From Ostrinia nubilalis (Eukaryota > Arthropoda > Insecta > Lepidoptera > Crambidae), in NCBI RefSeq assembly GCF_963855985.1, contig NC_087090.1:12212501-12276500 (forward strand): a DNA stretch of 64,000 bases, in the 5' to 3' direction. The translations under genes and the position numbers were made by a program. Below the pieces are notes generated by a model. The model searched no databases. It saw only the letters and a list, made by a program, of their open reading frames with translations, and was not told the origin of the DNA. Below are positions 34,701 to 49,700 of the stretch, one piece after another (the stretch's first letter is position 1; each line of letters opens with the position of its first letter).

Positions 34701-37700
34701 GAATAAAATTGTAAATTAACTTCTTTTAAATTTAAGTATCCTTAGAACATTTAAAATGGGGAGGTCTGTAACGACACACTAATTAGTAGGTATGGCGGTA
34801 TTCGTAGCATCTGTAAACCACTGGGGTTAGCAGAAAAAAAATGTTTTGCCGGGCTTGAAAATGCAAAAGAAAATTAAACTTTTAAAAGCTGTGAGTGTGA
34901 AATCCCTCATTTTTAAATATGTTTCCGAAATATGGCGGTGGAGTCGGAAAAACAGTTTTATTATTTATTGAATAACAAAAGTTTTCGCTTGATTGGTGTT
35001 TCACCAAATTGCTATTTCACCAAAATTGCTGTTTCACCAAAATCCCTCAGATCTCGTTAACCTCATTCATTTTAGTTTATGCAGCAGTGGTTTTACAGTT
35101 CCTCTAAATGCATAAATTTAAATAGATAACAATCACACTTTGTCCATTCGTTACAGTTTTAAACTTGTGGTCATAAATCGCGTACAAATATGAAATTTAC
35201 ATTTTGTTATTACAGTAGGTACGCACGATAAATGATGTATAATTTATTCTTTACGTAAATGTATAATCATGACGTCATTTCTAGAGAGCAAACAGTAATT
35301 CAATTAAATAAGTTATAAGTATGTCAATAGTGTGAAATCAAACACGTAATAATAGTATTTGTCGTCATTGTTCGATTATCGTAAAAATTTCATTCAGTTC
35401 ATTGCCAAGAGGCAGGTAAAATTGTCAAGTGGAGAAAAGACATAAATAATATATCCTTGGATTTGTCACACAGCGCGATATTGTTCCGCTTGAACTTAAA
35501 CCAATCACAGGATAGAGATAGAGTCTATAACTGTGATGTACTTAATTTAATTTGGATCATTGTTTTGTTAATTACACTGACCTATGCATAACTCCCTAAA
35601 AATACCCGCAACCAAGGCAGAATCACAGAAAATTGTGCGTCACGAACGCGCAACCAAACGCGTCATCATAAGTAGGACGTGGTAGGACCTAATAAAAGCA
35701 AAATGAGTGGACTGTAAGACTTCCCGCAGAATATCGACTCTTCATTGGCTGATAGTTGGATCAGTCAGTATAACGAACAAGTATGAAAATGCGCACATTA
35801 CACTGATTTGGTATTGGCTGATGCCTCATACAAATTAGACCGATAAAAAGTGTGTAGTCTGCGGGGGCTCTAACTGTAATATAAATGCAAGGCCTTATTA
35901 GAAATCTTTATAAAGGTATACCTTCATATATCCAATCGGTGGCTCCAAAGTAGACTTCCCCAGGCACCCCTTGCGTGGTGAGCTGAGTGACTGATTCAGG
36001 ACTGGACGCGTCAGGCAGGTAGAACACATTGTTGTTGTACACGTATGCTAAACCACCATTGCTGCTCCATATCGCCACTTGGAGCGGGCCTTGCCCTATT
36101 TTGTAGATAGATCTAAGAACAATACAAGATTTTTTAGTTTAAATGAAGTAAAATTTCGCATATGTAAGCCTTTAAATGCTTTAGTTGTAGTGACTGAAGT
36201 AAGATTTCACATCGGCCTTGAAAGTGCTATATTTTATTATTTAATATTACGATATGTATGTTATTAATTACATTGCAAAAACAATAATTAGGTACCTATG
36301 CTAAATATAGGGAGTAGATGTTGATAGGCTATAGCGACTCTGTTACCCAAGATATCTCCACGTGGAGTTCATTCCATGGAGTCAGATACTATACTATACC
36401 ACTACCAAGGGGTCAGATAGTCATGCAAGATATTATTCCGTCTTTTAACAGGTACAGAAAACTTAAAATGTTTTGCCTAAGATAAATTGTAGAGTTTCAT
36501 GTTTCCCAGACATTTGCGCAAGGGATCATTCACATCGAGCCATCGGAATGCCCTTTCGATAAACAAAGAACTTGTCTTTTTTCCCAAAACGAAATCCACA
36601 CGCTCCAGACATTACTTTCGAAACAAATGTCGATGGACAACGAGTCGGCGTCTGCGCCATTCACATCGCGAAGTGAATTTTGCAATCAGTCGGGTGCACT
36701 ATCATAAAATTCGACCGGTAAGTACAGTCCACAGACTACATTTTTGTAACAAAATGGCACTTGTTACCACTGCAATAAGAAACCACAGCTCGATGTGCCT
36801 TTGTTTATAGCAAGTAATCGAACAAGGAATTTTGGATTGAAGGGAACGGTCTTGTGGAATATTTTTACGATTCAGTTTGTTATTTGAGGGCTGCCTAAAG
36901 TGGAAAGTACGTTTGGTGGATAACTTCTCAGTCTTCTCAGTGTGGTTGCGAATTTGATTCCCGCTGAGTGAGGTAAATGTGAACACACACCACGTAATAT
37001 GTTAAACAAAAAATGTAGTTGGAGCGATAAATGTAGAGCCAATGGAACTTAATTTACATTTTAATTTCTATTGTAAGTACTTAGGTACTTACCTACCTAA
37101 GTACATTAATTTATTTTATTCTGAGTAATGTAAAAGCGTACCTACAGTAAATATAGCAATCAATCAAGTCACTGTGGTAGTTATTTTAAACCGTACATTT
37201 CAAAATAACTCCACATCTTTAAAACAATGTTACTTCCATCACATGTAACTACAGACAATGGGGATATTATATTTTATGCTAATGTATTTCTTAACTGAAT
37301 AAAGCATCAATCCAACAAAATATTTTTGAAACAAATTATTAATTATACTCACTTATTTTCTAGGTCATACACCGAATAATCAGCAATACTCGAATAACGA
37401 TATACCTGAAACACGTTAAACTTTAGTAAAGGTTAAAAATATAAAAAATGATAGCACAATTTCATAAAAACAATAAATGTTCGTGTGAAATCAAAACTAT
37501 TTTAAACCTTAGCTCTAAGATATAACCTCAGTTTCATAACGGTTCATACTTTAATGAATGTATAATAAAATACAATAAAGTGTCCTCTCACTCAGAAACT
37601 AGGCTTGTTACACCTTGACCCGTGTGTCTAATGAAACAAGTGAACGTAGGTATTCACCAAGGGGATACTAAAATTAAAAACAAAATGTTAATGTAAACTA

Positions 37701-40700
37701 TTTTTTCTTTTAAATTAAATTTTGCGCACGTACAACGCGTCATCATAATCAAATAGTTCGTAATTCGTAATACCATACCCAAAGTGGCCTAAAAGTTGAC
37801 AACACAATCTTATTCCAATTATAACAAAGACGTATTGCGAACTTTTTGGCTACTTTGGGGGTCACGAAATATTTGACGCTAACTGTACCTACGACGTTTT
37901 ATTTATCTAATATGTTGCTCCTTTCAAAATACAGAAAATTATGGCAACATTCCACAATGGGCCCAGTGCCTCATAAATTAGCAGTAGAGAAAATATGCTT
38001 CGTTTGCATGCATGGGCAATAAAGCAGATCGTTCCGATGAGTGAAATTACTCCTAATCGTGCCCAAGTTATGGTGATTTTACAAGAAACATATCGAGTGG
38101 TAGAGATGGGTAACTCAGTAACTCAGGCGCAGCTAACTGGGGCTATACTGAGTTAACCCAATATTGCACCGTAGCGCAAAAATGGACCTGTATGTACCGT
38201 ACATAATACCTATGTTTAGAATTCGTTTGGTGGAGTAGGAGAGTAAGACTCTATCGCGCGTATTCACAAACGATACTTGCTTAAGGCTTGGTATTTCTGC
38301 TAAAGTAGGTATTTCGCGCTGTCAAAATCTGCGCGCGCAATACTTCGCCGAAGTCAGCGCGCCAAAGAGCTCTCGCGGCTACACAGTATAGAAATACGCA
38401 GTTGGTTAGGTTAGGTTGACTTCCTTCCGTTCAAGCGTCACACTCACAGCACTTTCTAATACAAATCATATCCAAGTGATACAAATTAAAACAACTTTCA
38501 AAATTTTTGGGAATTTAATTTAGAATCGAATAAACATAGAATATAACTGCCAAAGTAAACACGGTTCAAAGAGGCGTGGCGTCACCCGACCTTCCGGAAG
38601 TTCCGCGCCGGCTAAAAGAATTTCAAGATTACGTCACCCGACCTATCGGTAGATCCTCGGGAGCTTGAACGATTGGAAAAACATTTTATGATCAGTTACT
38701 CGTAGTAGCGATTATTTAGAGCTTGGATAATAAATTATAGTTGTTGCAATTCACAAAGCTTTGCATGTGGTTAATTACATTAATCAGTACACGCATCAAT
38801 TTTGTTCAGTCTTTTTGTTTATTAATAAATAAAAATATCATACTAAAATTGCATACATATTTGTTTGTATTGGTCTGGGCGTTTTCTTTCCATAATTTAT
38901 GTATAACGTATGTACGGGGCTCTGTATCGAAAATCACTATGAGCAATAAGCATCACACACGGTTACCTGGAGTGCATTACCGCAGCAAAAAGCTTGCCAT
39001 CTTAAATGAACGGTATAATATCGAGGTTTCGTCAGTACAGTTGCGAACAAAGGTGTTTGTGTAGTGTAGTTGAGTTGAGAGGTCAGATTATTGAAATAAT
39101 AAAACGAACATTTTATTTTTTAAATACATTTTAAAAATAATTTACATTACAGATAACAATGAGAGGATGACATTGCAAGGTGGTGCCAGTCCAGTCTTAA
39201 ATCCGTTGATATATGCTGCATCTGCCATGTTTTTGGCTAAAAGATTCTTCTATCTTGCAGCTTAGGCCTTTAGCTACAGACCTTAGACAGTATTTTTGAA
39301 ACATTCTTACGCATGGTGGAGGAAGGGACGCTCTAGAGCAGTGGTTCTTAACCGGTGGTCCCCGGACCACGGGTGGTCCCTGGAGGCATTCCAAGTGGTC
39401 CGCGATGTGCACTTGCACACCTTGGTCAAAACCACTTTTAACTGATTTTTGCAGTCAAACTGGTTTTGACCGATTATGAGGTGGTCCCAGACAAGACAGA
39501 AATTTGGTAAAATGGTCCCTCATGACTTAAAGGTTAAGAACCACTGCTCTAGAGACTCAAAACTACAAGGATACACATGAACTCCAGTTTTAAATCCGTT
39601 GATATCTGCTGCATCTGCCATGTTTTTGGCTATAAGATTCTTCTATCTTACGGCTTAGACCTTTAGCTACAGACCTTAGACAGTATTTTTGTGAAAATTC
39701 TTACGCATGGTGGAGGAAGGGACGCTAGACACTCAAGTCTACAAGGAGTCACATCAACTCCAGTTTTAAATCCGTTGACATCTGCTCCATCTGCCATCTT
39801 TTTGGTTAGAAGATTCTTCCATCTTGCAGCGTAGACCTTTAGCTACAGACCTTAGACAGTATTTTTGTGAAAATTCTTACGCATGGTGGAGGAAGGGACG
39901 CTTTAGAGACTCAAGTCTACAAGGAGTCATATGAACTCCAGTTTTAAATCCGTTGACATCTGCTGCATCTGCCATCTTTTTGGCTAGAAGATTCTTCTAT
40001 CTTACAGCTTAGACCTTTAGCTACAGACCTTAGACAGTATTTTTTATTATTTATTTGTGTCAGTGTGCTCTTCTAAAGAGTGTAAGACGATTGTATGTAG
40101 GTACTATTAAAATGTAATTTTAACTCATTGGTTTTGTCTCATATTTGAGGAATGTACTATGTATCATGAGTAGAGTCTTCGTTTAAAAGGATGCGAACGA
40201 TTTAAATTTCAATAGGTAGACAAAATTGAATTGAATTTAAGCTTTCTCCAGTAACACTGATATTATTATACTGTGACTCATCAAAGTCATCATTGTCAAA
40301 AATATTGACAAATCGCGAACTGTCACGGCCAAAAAACTGACACGCGTCCGTCCTCCGTAAGCGCCACCGCGCGACTGATTGAGATTGTCCAAGCCGTCAT
40401 GGACGATTTTTTCCACATTTTTTAACATAGTAACTAAATAAGACGCAATATAAAAATTTCATCCGTTAAAAGCCCTCAAGTTATTTCTGAACTTTAGTTT
40501 AGTAAAAGATTGAGAATCTCAAATCGCTTATTTTAAAAATAAAACCATAAATAGAAAACGAATAGAGGTAACTTTGGGAATTTATTCTATCGAGTCAACT
40601 TCATTAAATCGTGTTTCCATCCGTTAATAGCCCTAGAAAATATCCTCAACTATGCCCAATAAAAATCTTAGCCTTTAATTTTACTGTTTAGTACCTCAAA

Positions 40701-43700
40701 AATGAAAAATGAAAACCTCATTTTCGCCATTTTCTCTGCTACCCGGCCTTAAGTGAAGCAGTAAATCGAACGCACAGCGTTAAATAGAGCTCTGTAATTG
40801 GTACGAGTCAGACCCTGTGCGTCCAAGCGCACTGTGAAACCTCATAGTAATGTTTGTGAATACGGGCGTATGTTTTCCTCATGTTTTGTAGAGTCGAGAA
40901 ACCATCTTAAGGTAGATTAATTAAGTAGAGGTGAGGAGTTAAAAGAAAATAATACGAATGTGATCACAATCACCTGTATACGACATGAATCAAGTAGGTA
41001 ATCTAATATTGTCATCTAGAAAAACACGCTTGTTAATTTGAGCCATGGTTTTAATGAGATCGAGAGCAATTAACAGTCATAAATAAACTAGTATGTAACA
41101 TTGCAGTAACATTGCTAAAATGTTAATAGGATTTTTATTCGTTAACTCTTAAACTACGTGATGAATGTAATGCGGATTTCAGCGCGTGTGTGGAATCCGT
41201 GTAATAGGTATTTAAAAACATGTATGAAACAATGAAATGCGGGCAACCCGCATGCGGACCACACGCGTGCCATAATCCGCATCACAGGAAAAAGGCATAA
41301 CTTAACAGTCAAATTTGGGATTTTTCAGGAACTGCCTATATTTTATCGGAATAAGAAATAGTTTATGACACTCAGAAATAGTAAAGCTTTGTGTTGGTGT
41401 TATTTCTTGTTCTGAATCTTTTAAGATAAAATTTGGCAAGAAAAAATACATAGCTGTCTGTCTACAGGAAGGACATTAGAAAACAAAGAAGAAAAATAAA
41501 TAGATGTTCTAATTTCTTTGGGGGAAAATCTATATACAGGGTGTCCCGTAATGTAACGTCAAGCCGGAACTGGGTGTTGAGGCAAGTTGTGCTGGTTATC
41601 AGAAAAATATAAAAAAAAATCTATGTGGCATATTTTAATAATAATAGGCATTTAAAAAAAATCAAAAAATTCTACTCCAGGTGACGGTCCTTTTGCTCGT
41701 TTTGCCACAAATCTTCACTTTTTCCAAATTTTTTTTTTGTTATGTAACCCTGAATAATGCTTCTCTAAATTGTTATCAAAATTACAAAACCAGCTGCTCC
41801 AGCTTGGATGAAAAAATACATTATTCCCAAAAAAAATTTCAAAATAAAAATTTTGCCTAGTTTAAACTGACTGTACTGAAAAAAAAATGTACTACGCGAG
41901 TGTGGCAAGTGACGTCATAATTTGGCGCATTTAGTAAGGATTCCAAAATGGTATAACACTTGGTAAATTTTTGCTGTAATTGTCGACAATTTTTGTTTTT
42001 TTGGAAATAATCCCGTTTTTAACTTTATCTACCTTGGTTAAAACTTATTATTCTAATGTGCCCAAAATTCAAGTTTCTGTGACTGACTACCATACAGTCA
42101 GTCACAGAAACTTTTGTCACCATGACAGTAATTAGTAGTTGACATACTGTGACAAAAGTCACCCGTGCGCGCGCGCCTTTACTACCTGCTCTGCCTGCAC
42201 TTGTACTTGGTAACAGGGATAATAAGGATATGAAGTTTCGGTTATGGATACGGTTACGGATATTAGAATAATATTATACCGGTTTCGGTTACGGTCACGG
42301 ATATGAAATCATTTCAGATTATCCGAAAGTCTCGGATAATTTCGGTTACGGAAGTATTAGAATTTCAAAAATGTAGGTATAATTCAAATAGCAAGATGCT
42401 GCGTGAGCGTGACCCACATAGCTACTTTATGTACCAACTAAGACGACACCTATGTATGATAAAGGTAAAACAGGCTGGCATATTAGATGGTGCCAGCGAA
42501 TGCCAGACAAGTTGGTAACAAATATTAAGATTTAAGGTACAATTCCAAGACGGACCGCAGACCGCAAACTGCAAAACTATGAAATCGGCAGCGCGGCATT
42601 GCAGCTGCGGCGTGTATACTGCAGATTTCATAGAGTTTTGCAGTTTGGCCTTTATCCGAAACTATCCGTAACTTTTGAATTAGTTTCGGTTACGGTTATG
42701 GACATTTTTTTATTTCGGATATCCGATAGTTTCGGTTACGGTTACGGATATCCATAACATCCCTGCTTGGTAAGATGGCCCTCTCCGTCCCGCTCATACC
42801 TTTTAAAATGGCTTCTCCACCTCACTTAAGCCAGAAACTTGAATTTTGGGCACATTAGAATAATATTTTTAACCAAGGTAGATAAAGTTAAAAACGGGAT
42901 TATTTCCAATAAACAAAAATTGTCGACAATCACAGCAAGATTTTACAAAGTGTTATACCATTTTGGAATCCTTACTAAATGCGCCAAATTATGACGTCAC
43001 TTGCCACACTCGCATAGTACAATTTTTTTTCAGTACAGTCAGTTTAAACTAGGCAAAATTTTTATTTTGATATTTTTTTTGGGAATAATGTATTTTTTTC
43101 ATCCAAGTTGGAGCAGCTGGTTTTGTAATTTTGATAACAATTTAGAGAAGCATTATTCAGGGTTACATAACAAAAAAAAAATTTGGAAAAAGTAAAGATT
43201 TGTGGCAAGACGAGCAAAAGGACCGTCACCTGGAGTAGAATTTTTTGATTTTTTTTAAATGCCTATTATTTTTAAAATATGCCACATAGATTTTTTTTTA
43301 TATTTTTCTGATAACCAGCACAACTTGCCTCAACACCCAGTTCCGGCTTGACGTTACATTACGGGACACCCTGTATATAAAAGAAAGTCGTGTTAGTTAC
43401 TCCACTTATAACTCAAGAACGGCTCAACCGATTTAGCTGAAAATTGTCAGGGAGGTAGTTTAGAGCCAGGAGAAGGACATAGGATACTTTTTATCCCGTT
43501 CGAAATAAAAAAAAAGTCTGCTTATTTATTGCCATTAGGGCAGAACAAAGTTCGCCGGGTCAGCTAGTGTATAATAAATACCCATTCACTTTTCAAGTTT
43601 CAACTTCCCATAGGACAATTCAACATTTCATAAGAGTAATATTTTGAAAAGAAGTCACACTAACAGTAAACATAAATAACAGACCGTGCAAACAACTATT

Positions 43701-46700
43701 AAATTAACGCCTAGCACGTACCGAGTCATACATAAGTAATTACTCGTCCGCATAGGAAATGACGTCGTCGGACCCATCTAAAACAGCTTACCTTCGTTTT
43801 GTTGGAGGCCAGAAGTACGAACTTCCCATTTTCAGAGAATGAAGACAGCACGTATTCGTTCAAATTGTACTGAAACAAATTGGTAATATTTAGGACATAT
43901 GAAAACTAAAATCTCTGCTTAATACTTAAAACCTTGCAAATTGCAAATATCTTACTAGGTACCCTTCAATATCATATGGATGCAATAAATTATTGAGAGG
44001 TATAAGTGTAACTCTGATGATAAAATACTAAAAATAGAATAATTCATATTATTTCATTTATTTACATTATAATTCATACTAAAAATATTTCATAAAAGCT
44101 GTAATGTACCTTATTAATTAAAATTATTATTATTTCCGAATTGAAAAGTACCTAAAGCTATGTTTTTTCACCTTACTTACGGTAACAAATTCCAAATTAT
44201 CGTTGTATTCAAAAAACAATTTTAAAGATAGGTGGATAACGGATTTATTTTTTGAATAGCTAATCAAGATATCAAAACTTTTACGCTAGCGCCATATTAT
44301 TTTTATATCACAATATAAAGAAATCTTAAACTCGAATTAAAAAACTAGAACAATCTCGTATCCCGCATTAAATAACACTAAAACAAATGACTGCATTATG
44401 CAGTGCGTGCTAACTGCTATAGTCCAAAGAGAACGGTCAGTTCAGTGCAAATTCCAAGGTTAACGTTCAAGAAGCTGATAAGTGTCATGATAGAGTCACA
44501 CAATGTCTGTTTACACTCACAACATATAGCTGTCACACCGGTTTTTCATATTATTTTATTACAATACATACTTCATACACATCCGTTTTATTTAACGCTA
44601 TCAGTACCGTGGCAAATTATGTGCATGGGTGTATCTTGGGTTATTTTTAGGGAGGTGTCGGGACTATCGATTACCTAATAAATCTGAAGAACAGCTATGG
44701 TACACTGCTTAGGAAAGTAGGGTAGGTATATTTTTATTGGAATATATTTTGAAACGCAATCAAAATGTATTTGCATGTTCAGATTCGTTTGTTCTATTTT
44801 TTCTATGACACTCACCAATTCGCTCTCGGTCAGAATCGTGGTAATAGTTTGAGACAGCGCGTTGAATTTTAACATCCCAACACCCGGCTCTCTGCGGATA
44901 TATTCTGAGTCTGTAATAAAAATACTATCGTTAATTTTCAGTCATAATTATGAACTCGGAACAAATCTACTATGAACTACATTTTTACTGCTTTTCTACC
45001 TTCATTGGATAATGTGCAGATCAGTGCCACTACGTCATAATGTCACATAATAATATGGATACTCTTAAGTGTAGGTCTTCCAAATCTTCCAGTTGCCTTT
45101 TTATGAATTAAAATTAGAGTAAGTAGGTCTTTCTATTGCAAGTGGAAAATAATTACCTAATGATTTAATATAAGAAATAACTTGTCGCGTTCGGCCTTTC
45201 GCCTAGTGCTTGCTAACTACAATACGCTTATTTTGTGTTTACTAATGTTCACCAACCTGAAATCCATTGGACTGACAGTCTGTCAGGATAGAAGTCCCTG
45301 AGAGGCACCACCTCCTCCAACGTGAACGCCTTGAGCACTCTCTGAGGGAACGGCGACGATTCTGTTTGGCAGCACAGAATCGCTGCCATCAGCAGGAACT
45401 GCACACTTCTGGCCTCCTAAAACACATTTTTATTACACTACCCTTGCTTATTAAATAAAGCCTAAAACCGTTAACAAATAATACTAATAGGGCTCGGTTT
45501 CTGAAATGGGATATCCAGCTTGAGCGTACTCATCTAAAATCAAAAAAGTATATAAGTAGTATATCCGTTAAGTGGGTGCTAGCCCATAACACAAGCATTA
45601 AGTTGCTTACTTTGGGGCTAGCTGGCGCTATGTGAAATTGTCTAAAGATTTATAAAAAAAGATTTATCATCTCTACTTCTACTCACTCAAGGATGAATTT
45701 AATACCTACGAAAAGTGAATACTTGATTAGAAGATGAATACGCTCAATCCAAAAATCTCAATTCAGAATCCGGGCTTAGATCGGTAGAGTAACGCAACAG
45801 TTATAGAGTCACACAAGTGAAATAAAAACATGCTATATTACTTCATCATTCAAACAATGCATAAAAACAATGCAAAAATGCATTTCATTATTTCTAAAAG
45901 GCCTCTAAATATTGATAAAAAGAATAATGATTATGAATGAATACAACGGATCGTCTGGGAAGTCTCTTTAGATAATTTTTAATATTTTATTTTTATTTTT
46001 ATTTCTTTATTGGGAAAACATACAGCTTAAAATATAACACAGGTAGCATACAAAAATGAGGATGAGGATGATACCACAGATGATACTGAAAAGCTGAAAC
46101 GTGCTGGTTTAAGTACCTTCGTCCCGAGTTGGACGAATGCTAAAATAATGCTAGCTCGCACTAAGCGTTTCGATGACTCTTTTATAATGCGAACGGCTAG
46201 GGACTGGAATTTGTTGCCTGCTGCTGTCTTTCCCGAAGACTATAATCCGGGCCTTTTCAAGGCGAGAGTGAATAGGCACTTGCACGGCAGATATGTACCA
46301 TCCTAGACTGCATCCCACTTAACATCAGGTGCGATTGTGGTCAAATACTTGTTATGCAAAAAAAATGTAACTGGAAGATTACAGACAGCAAAACTGAAAT
46401 GGGAAACTTATCAGGCTTCATCCTCAAAGAAGTGTAATATTCCGACATTTAAGTATATTTACCTACTTTAAAACACTTACGAGAAACACGATACGTTCGA
46501 TTCTAATTCTTGTTGACCTACTAGCAGCTGGGCAATCTTGTTATATCATAAGCATAATTATTTTCCTCCTGGCTATTGAAAAACAGAAAACCTTGATAAT
46601 ACAGTAGCATAACACATGATAATATGCGATAGTTATCGCGATACCACGCAGCGCAATTTGCGGTCCGCCGGCGCGGCGTGGCATATTTCCAAAACATGTT

Positions 46701-49700
46701 TATTTTTGAAGTTATCCTTATTTGATTTTTGTTTATACCTATTGGAAACAGTTAGACATGAAAGTGAAGACGTCTATACCTATTCTGAAACGCAAAAGTA
46801 TGATTCTACACTCAAGAATAGTTAATCAGAAAAACCAATAGCCTACTCAAATCTGTTTAAGAATTTGGATTGAGTTTCTAGTGGGTACTACGAAAAACGA
46901 AATGCAGATGCGAAAAGAAAATATCAAAATTTCACAGGACAAAAATGACACTCTTTCTAATTAATTTATCATACTAAAACCCATCAAAGGGTTAAAGCTG
47001 CAGAGCGTGCCAAAGAAATGCCTAAACTTCCAAATACTAAAACACAACCCACTTCAGTATTCAAATAAAAACAATGCAAAAATGCATTAATTGGAGCAAC
47101 GCACTTGATATCAATCCAACTTCATTCCAAGAGGCCTTGCTCTTTTATATCCAACAACTCTCCTTCTGGCGCAGTCGGGTAAAAAGGCCTATGGATTAGC
47201 TGGCATGAATGCTCATAACGGATTACGAGGCCAATATATCACAGGTCAATGTCAATTTGCGACTTTCCATGCGAATACCAGTCCACTAGATGGAGTTGGC
47301 TGGGTATCACCCCCAAGTAGGGTTACCATAAGTTACCAAATTGATATTTCCTTCGCATCTTCGAAACTAAGGTTTATCTCAACTCGCATCGAGTTAGGTC
47401 AGATATACAACTAGGTAGAAAAATTTATAATTTTCAATATTTCATCATCGAAGGAGCAGAAAACATCTAGGAGAACATAATCATCATTGCGTTACTCTAT
47501 AATTTAGTAGTCAAAATATAAGTCCAGTTAAACTTGTTAAACGATTTATAACAATAACGTAGCTTTCATCAAAATACGTCATCAATTAGTGTTTATAGTA
47601 CCTATTATCGCTGTTCGTTCATATTTTTTATAAGCGTAAGCGAGTTTTAAAGCTAAAACAATTAAAAGACCGGTTGAAACCAGATCGGAGAGCTAAAAAT
47701 CTGGATATGTCCAGCCAAATTCGTACAGATGGTGACCCCACACCATAGCCAAACGAACAAAAAGTCTAGGCCGAAGTTGGCACCAGCACAATGAAAATAA
47801 TGGAAAGCAAAAACAATTTCGCATTATGTCCCGAGAGTCAAGACAGATTGTAAAACAAAACGACTCAAGAAATGTCGTATAAAACATCTAATGGGATTAT
47901 TGGTAAATTGCTTTTAAAAAAATATAACTTCGCTAAAACTTTTGTCTAAAAGTTACGTGCACTATATATACATTTTTCAATTGCATTTCTAATCTAGATA
48001 ACAACTCAGTTTTAACTTGTATTCATTTTAGCCTTTAGCTTTAAAATAAACAACTTGAAAAAATCGAACTGCCTAAGGCGGGAATCGAACCCACTGCTTT
48101 AAAATAGCAAAAAAAAAACGCTTTAGTTCAATTCGCTTGTTACTACCTAATGTAACTTATTGTTAACGAACTACACTAATTTAGCTAGCTCTTTCGCTAA
48201 TGCCCGTCGCATGCTGACAGGACATAACGCTGCTCTTTTTCCCCATTTCCAGGGAAACGGCTTGCATTTAATAATAACTCAACCTACCCTTTGATTTCAC
48301 CACTAAATGACAGCCGTTAAATTTTAAAATCCCTGCTATAGTTTATAATTTCACAGCATCGCTGCATAACAAATCAATTACAATATTTACAATTTCACCG
48401 AGCTAATGAAAATTTGTTTAGGAATTTACATAAAAGTAAACTGATAAAAGAATTCACGGCCATTGCTATAACATAAATATGAGGCGAACGAACCGAGAGA
48501 CGCGACGTGCATCCTAATGCGTGTGCCAGCCTACTCACTTTGAGGAAGAGTTTTATTCCGGTACATATAAATAAATACAAACTGATATTATGTTTAATTT
48601 TGCAGCTGAGCTTTTCAATTATTATAAACGTGCATTTTATGCCTACATTCTATTCTAATTCGTTATAAGCATATAAGACCTTTTCAGCCAGTTTGTCCTG
48701 TCCTGTCACCACTCGGAACTGTTGCTGATGAGAAATGGCAGAAATAATAGTATCATTTGGCTGTTACAGAGTTTCTGGCAGTTGGTTAGAGTTTAAATTT
48801 ATTGTTGTCGCAATGTTGTAAATTAATTCTAAATTGACTTATTTAACTCTTTTCTAAGGCTTCGAACTTTGTCCTTTATAAAAGTCCGCACACTACTTAC
48901 TTAGTGCCTACTTACTTACTTACTCCTCATCTCTGTCTTTTCTGTAGCAGAGACCTTTTGGCTCATCTATTTAATTAGTATTATTATATGATAATTAGCA
49001 AAGTCACAACTAGTTAATAGACAAAATTAACTTAATTACTGCCTTCATGAATTAAAAATCCATGGGTTTTGATGGTAAAACGTGTGCCGTTAGAGAAACT
49101 GTATTACAACAATAATAAGAGTATTTTTCACTAGTCATATAGGTAGCTGTTACATTATTTCAATTAGTTTTAATGTATTCACATACGTAAAATTTTAATT
49201 ACTAAGTATAAAATAAACACCATGACCGAACACTTGTCTATCTCAATTCTCAAACTACAACACCTGACATAACTACATACAGTTATAAGTACCTACTTAT
49301 ATGATGTATGAAGATAAATACCCAGACAGAAGAACAATGATCATCCGAGAGATACAACAATGATCAAAAATTGAACATGACAACAACCGTGACGTCAAAC
49401 TAAATAACAATAACTAACCGTAACACACGGCTGGATATTGAACGCGAAGTGTTTTCAATATTTTTTTATTCCAGCCTATCTGAATTGTGTGTATTTTGAC
49501 GTTTCAATTTCCACTATTCGACTTTACGATCCAATAAAAACGACCGCTGAATAAGCAGAGAAACTATAAATTAATCCTCGGTTAACTGCTATTGTTTTTG
49601 TGTAAACTTTATCGAAATTGGTTTATTGTTTAATCTCAGCGTACACTGCATTGTTTTCATATCGTAGAATAGTAAAAGTGTTCTCACGTCAAATCACTCG

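Larger units (their letters stand above)
29872..37352 (-). other. Introns of DPP4-like A between exons 5 and 13
   Basis: Outside the exons I see nothing coding. A small hairpin CCCCGTTCAT ... AACGGGG lies at 31196-31231. TTTCACCAAA recurs three times at 34998-35040. Weak repeats flank 35600-35880, where ATTGGCTGAT occurs twice. Confidence 0.5.
41380..43567 (+). mobile_element. Helitron copy split by a foldback element
   Basis: 43374-43567 (AAGAAAGTCGTGTTAGTTAC, CTCAAGAACGGCTCAACCGA, ending CGCCGGGTCAGCTAGT) is the typical 3' part of a lepidopteran Helitron with its CTAG-T end at 43564-43568. The ATCTATATA before 41537 continues naturally into TATAAAAGAAAG after 43373. The foldback element therefore probably landed inside it. 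The 5' limit (given as 41380) is a guess. Confidence 0.6.

Noticed and set aside
42238..42760. Interstitial telomere repeat
   Set aside because: The unit is GGTTACGGATA-like and degenerate, not the insect TTAGG repeat, and it lies in the core of a foldback element.
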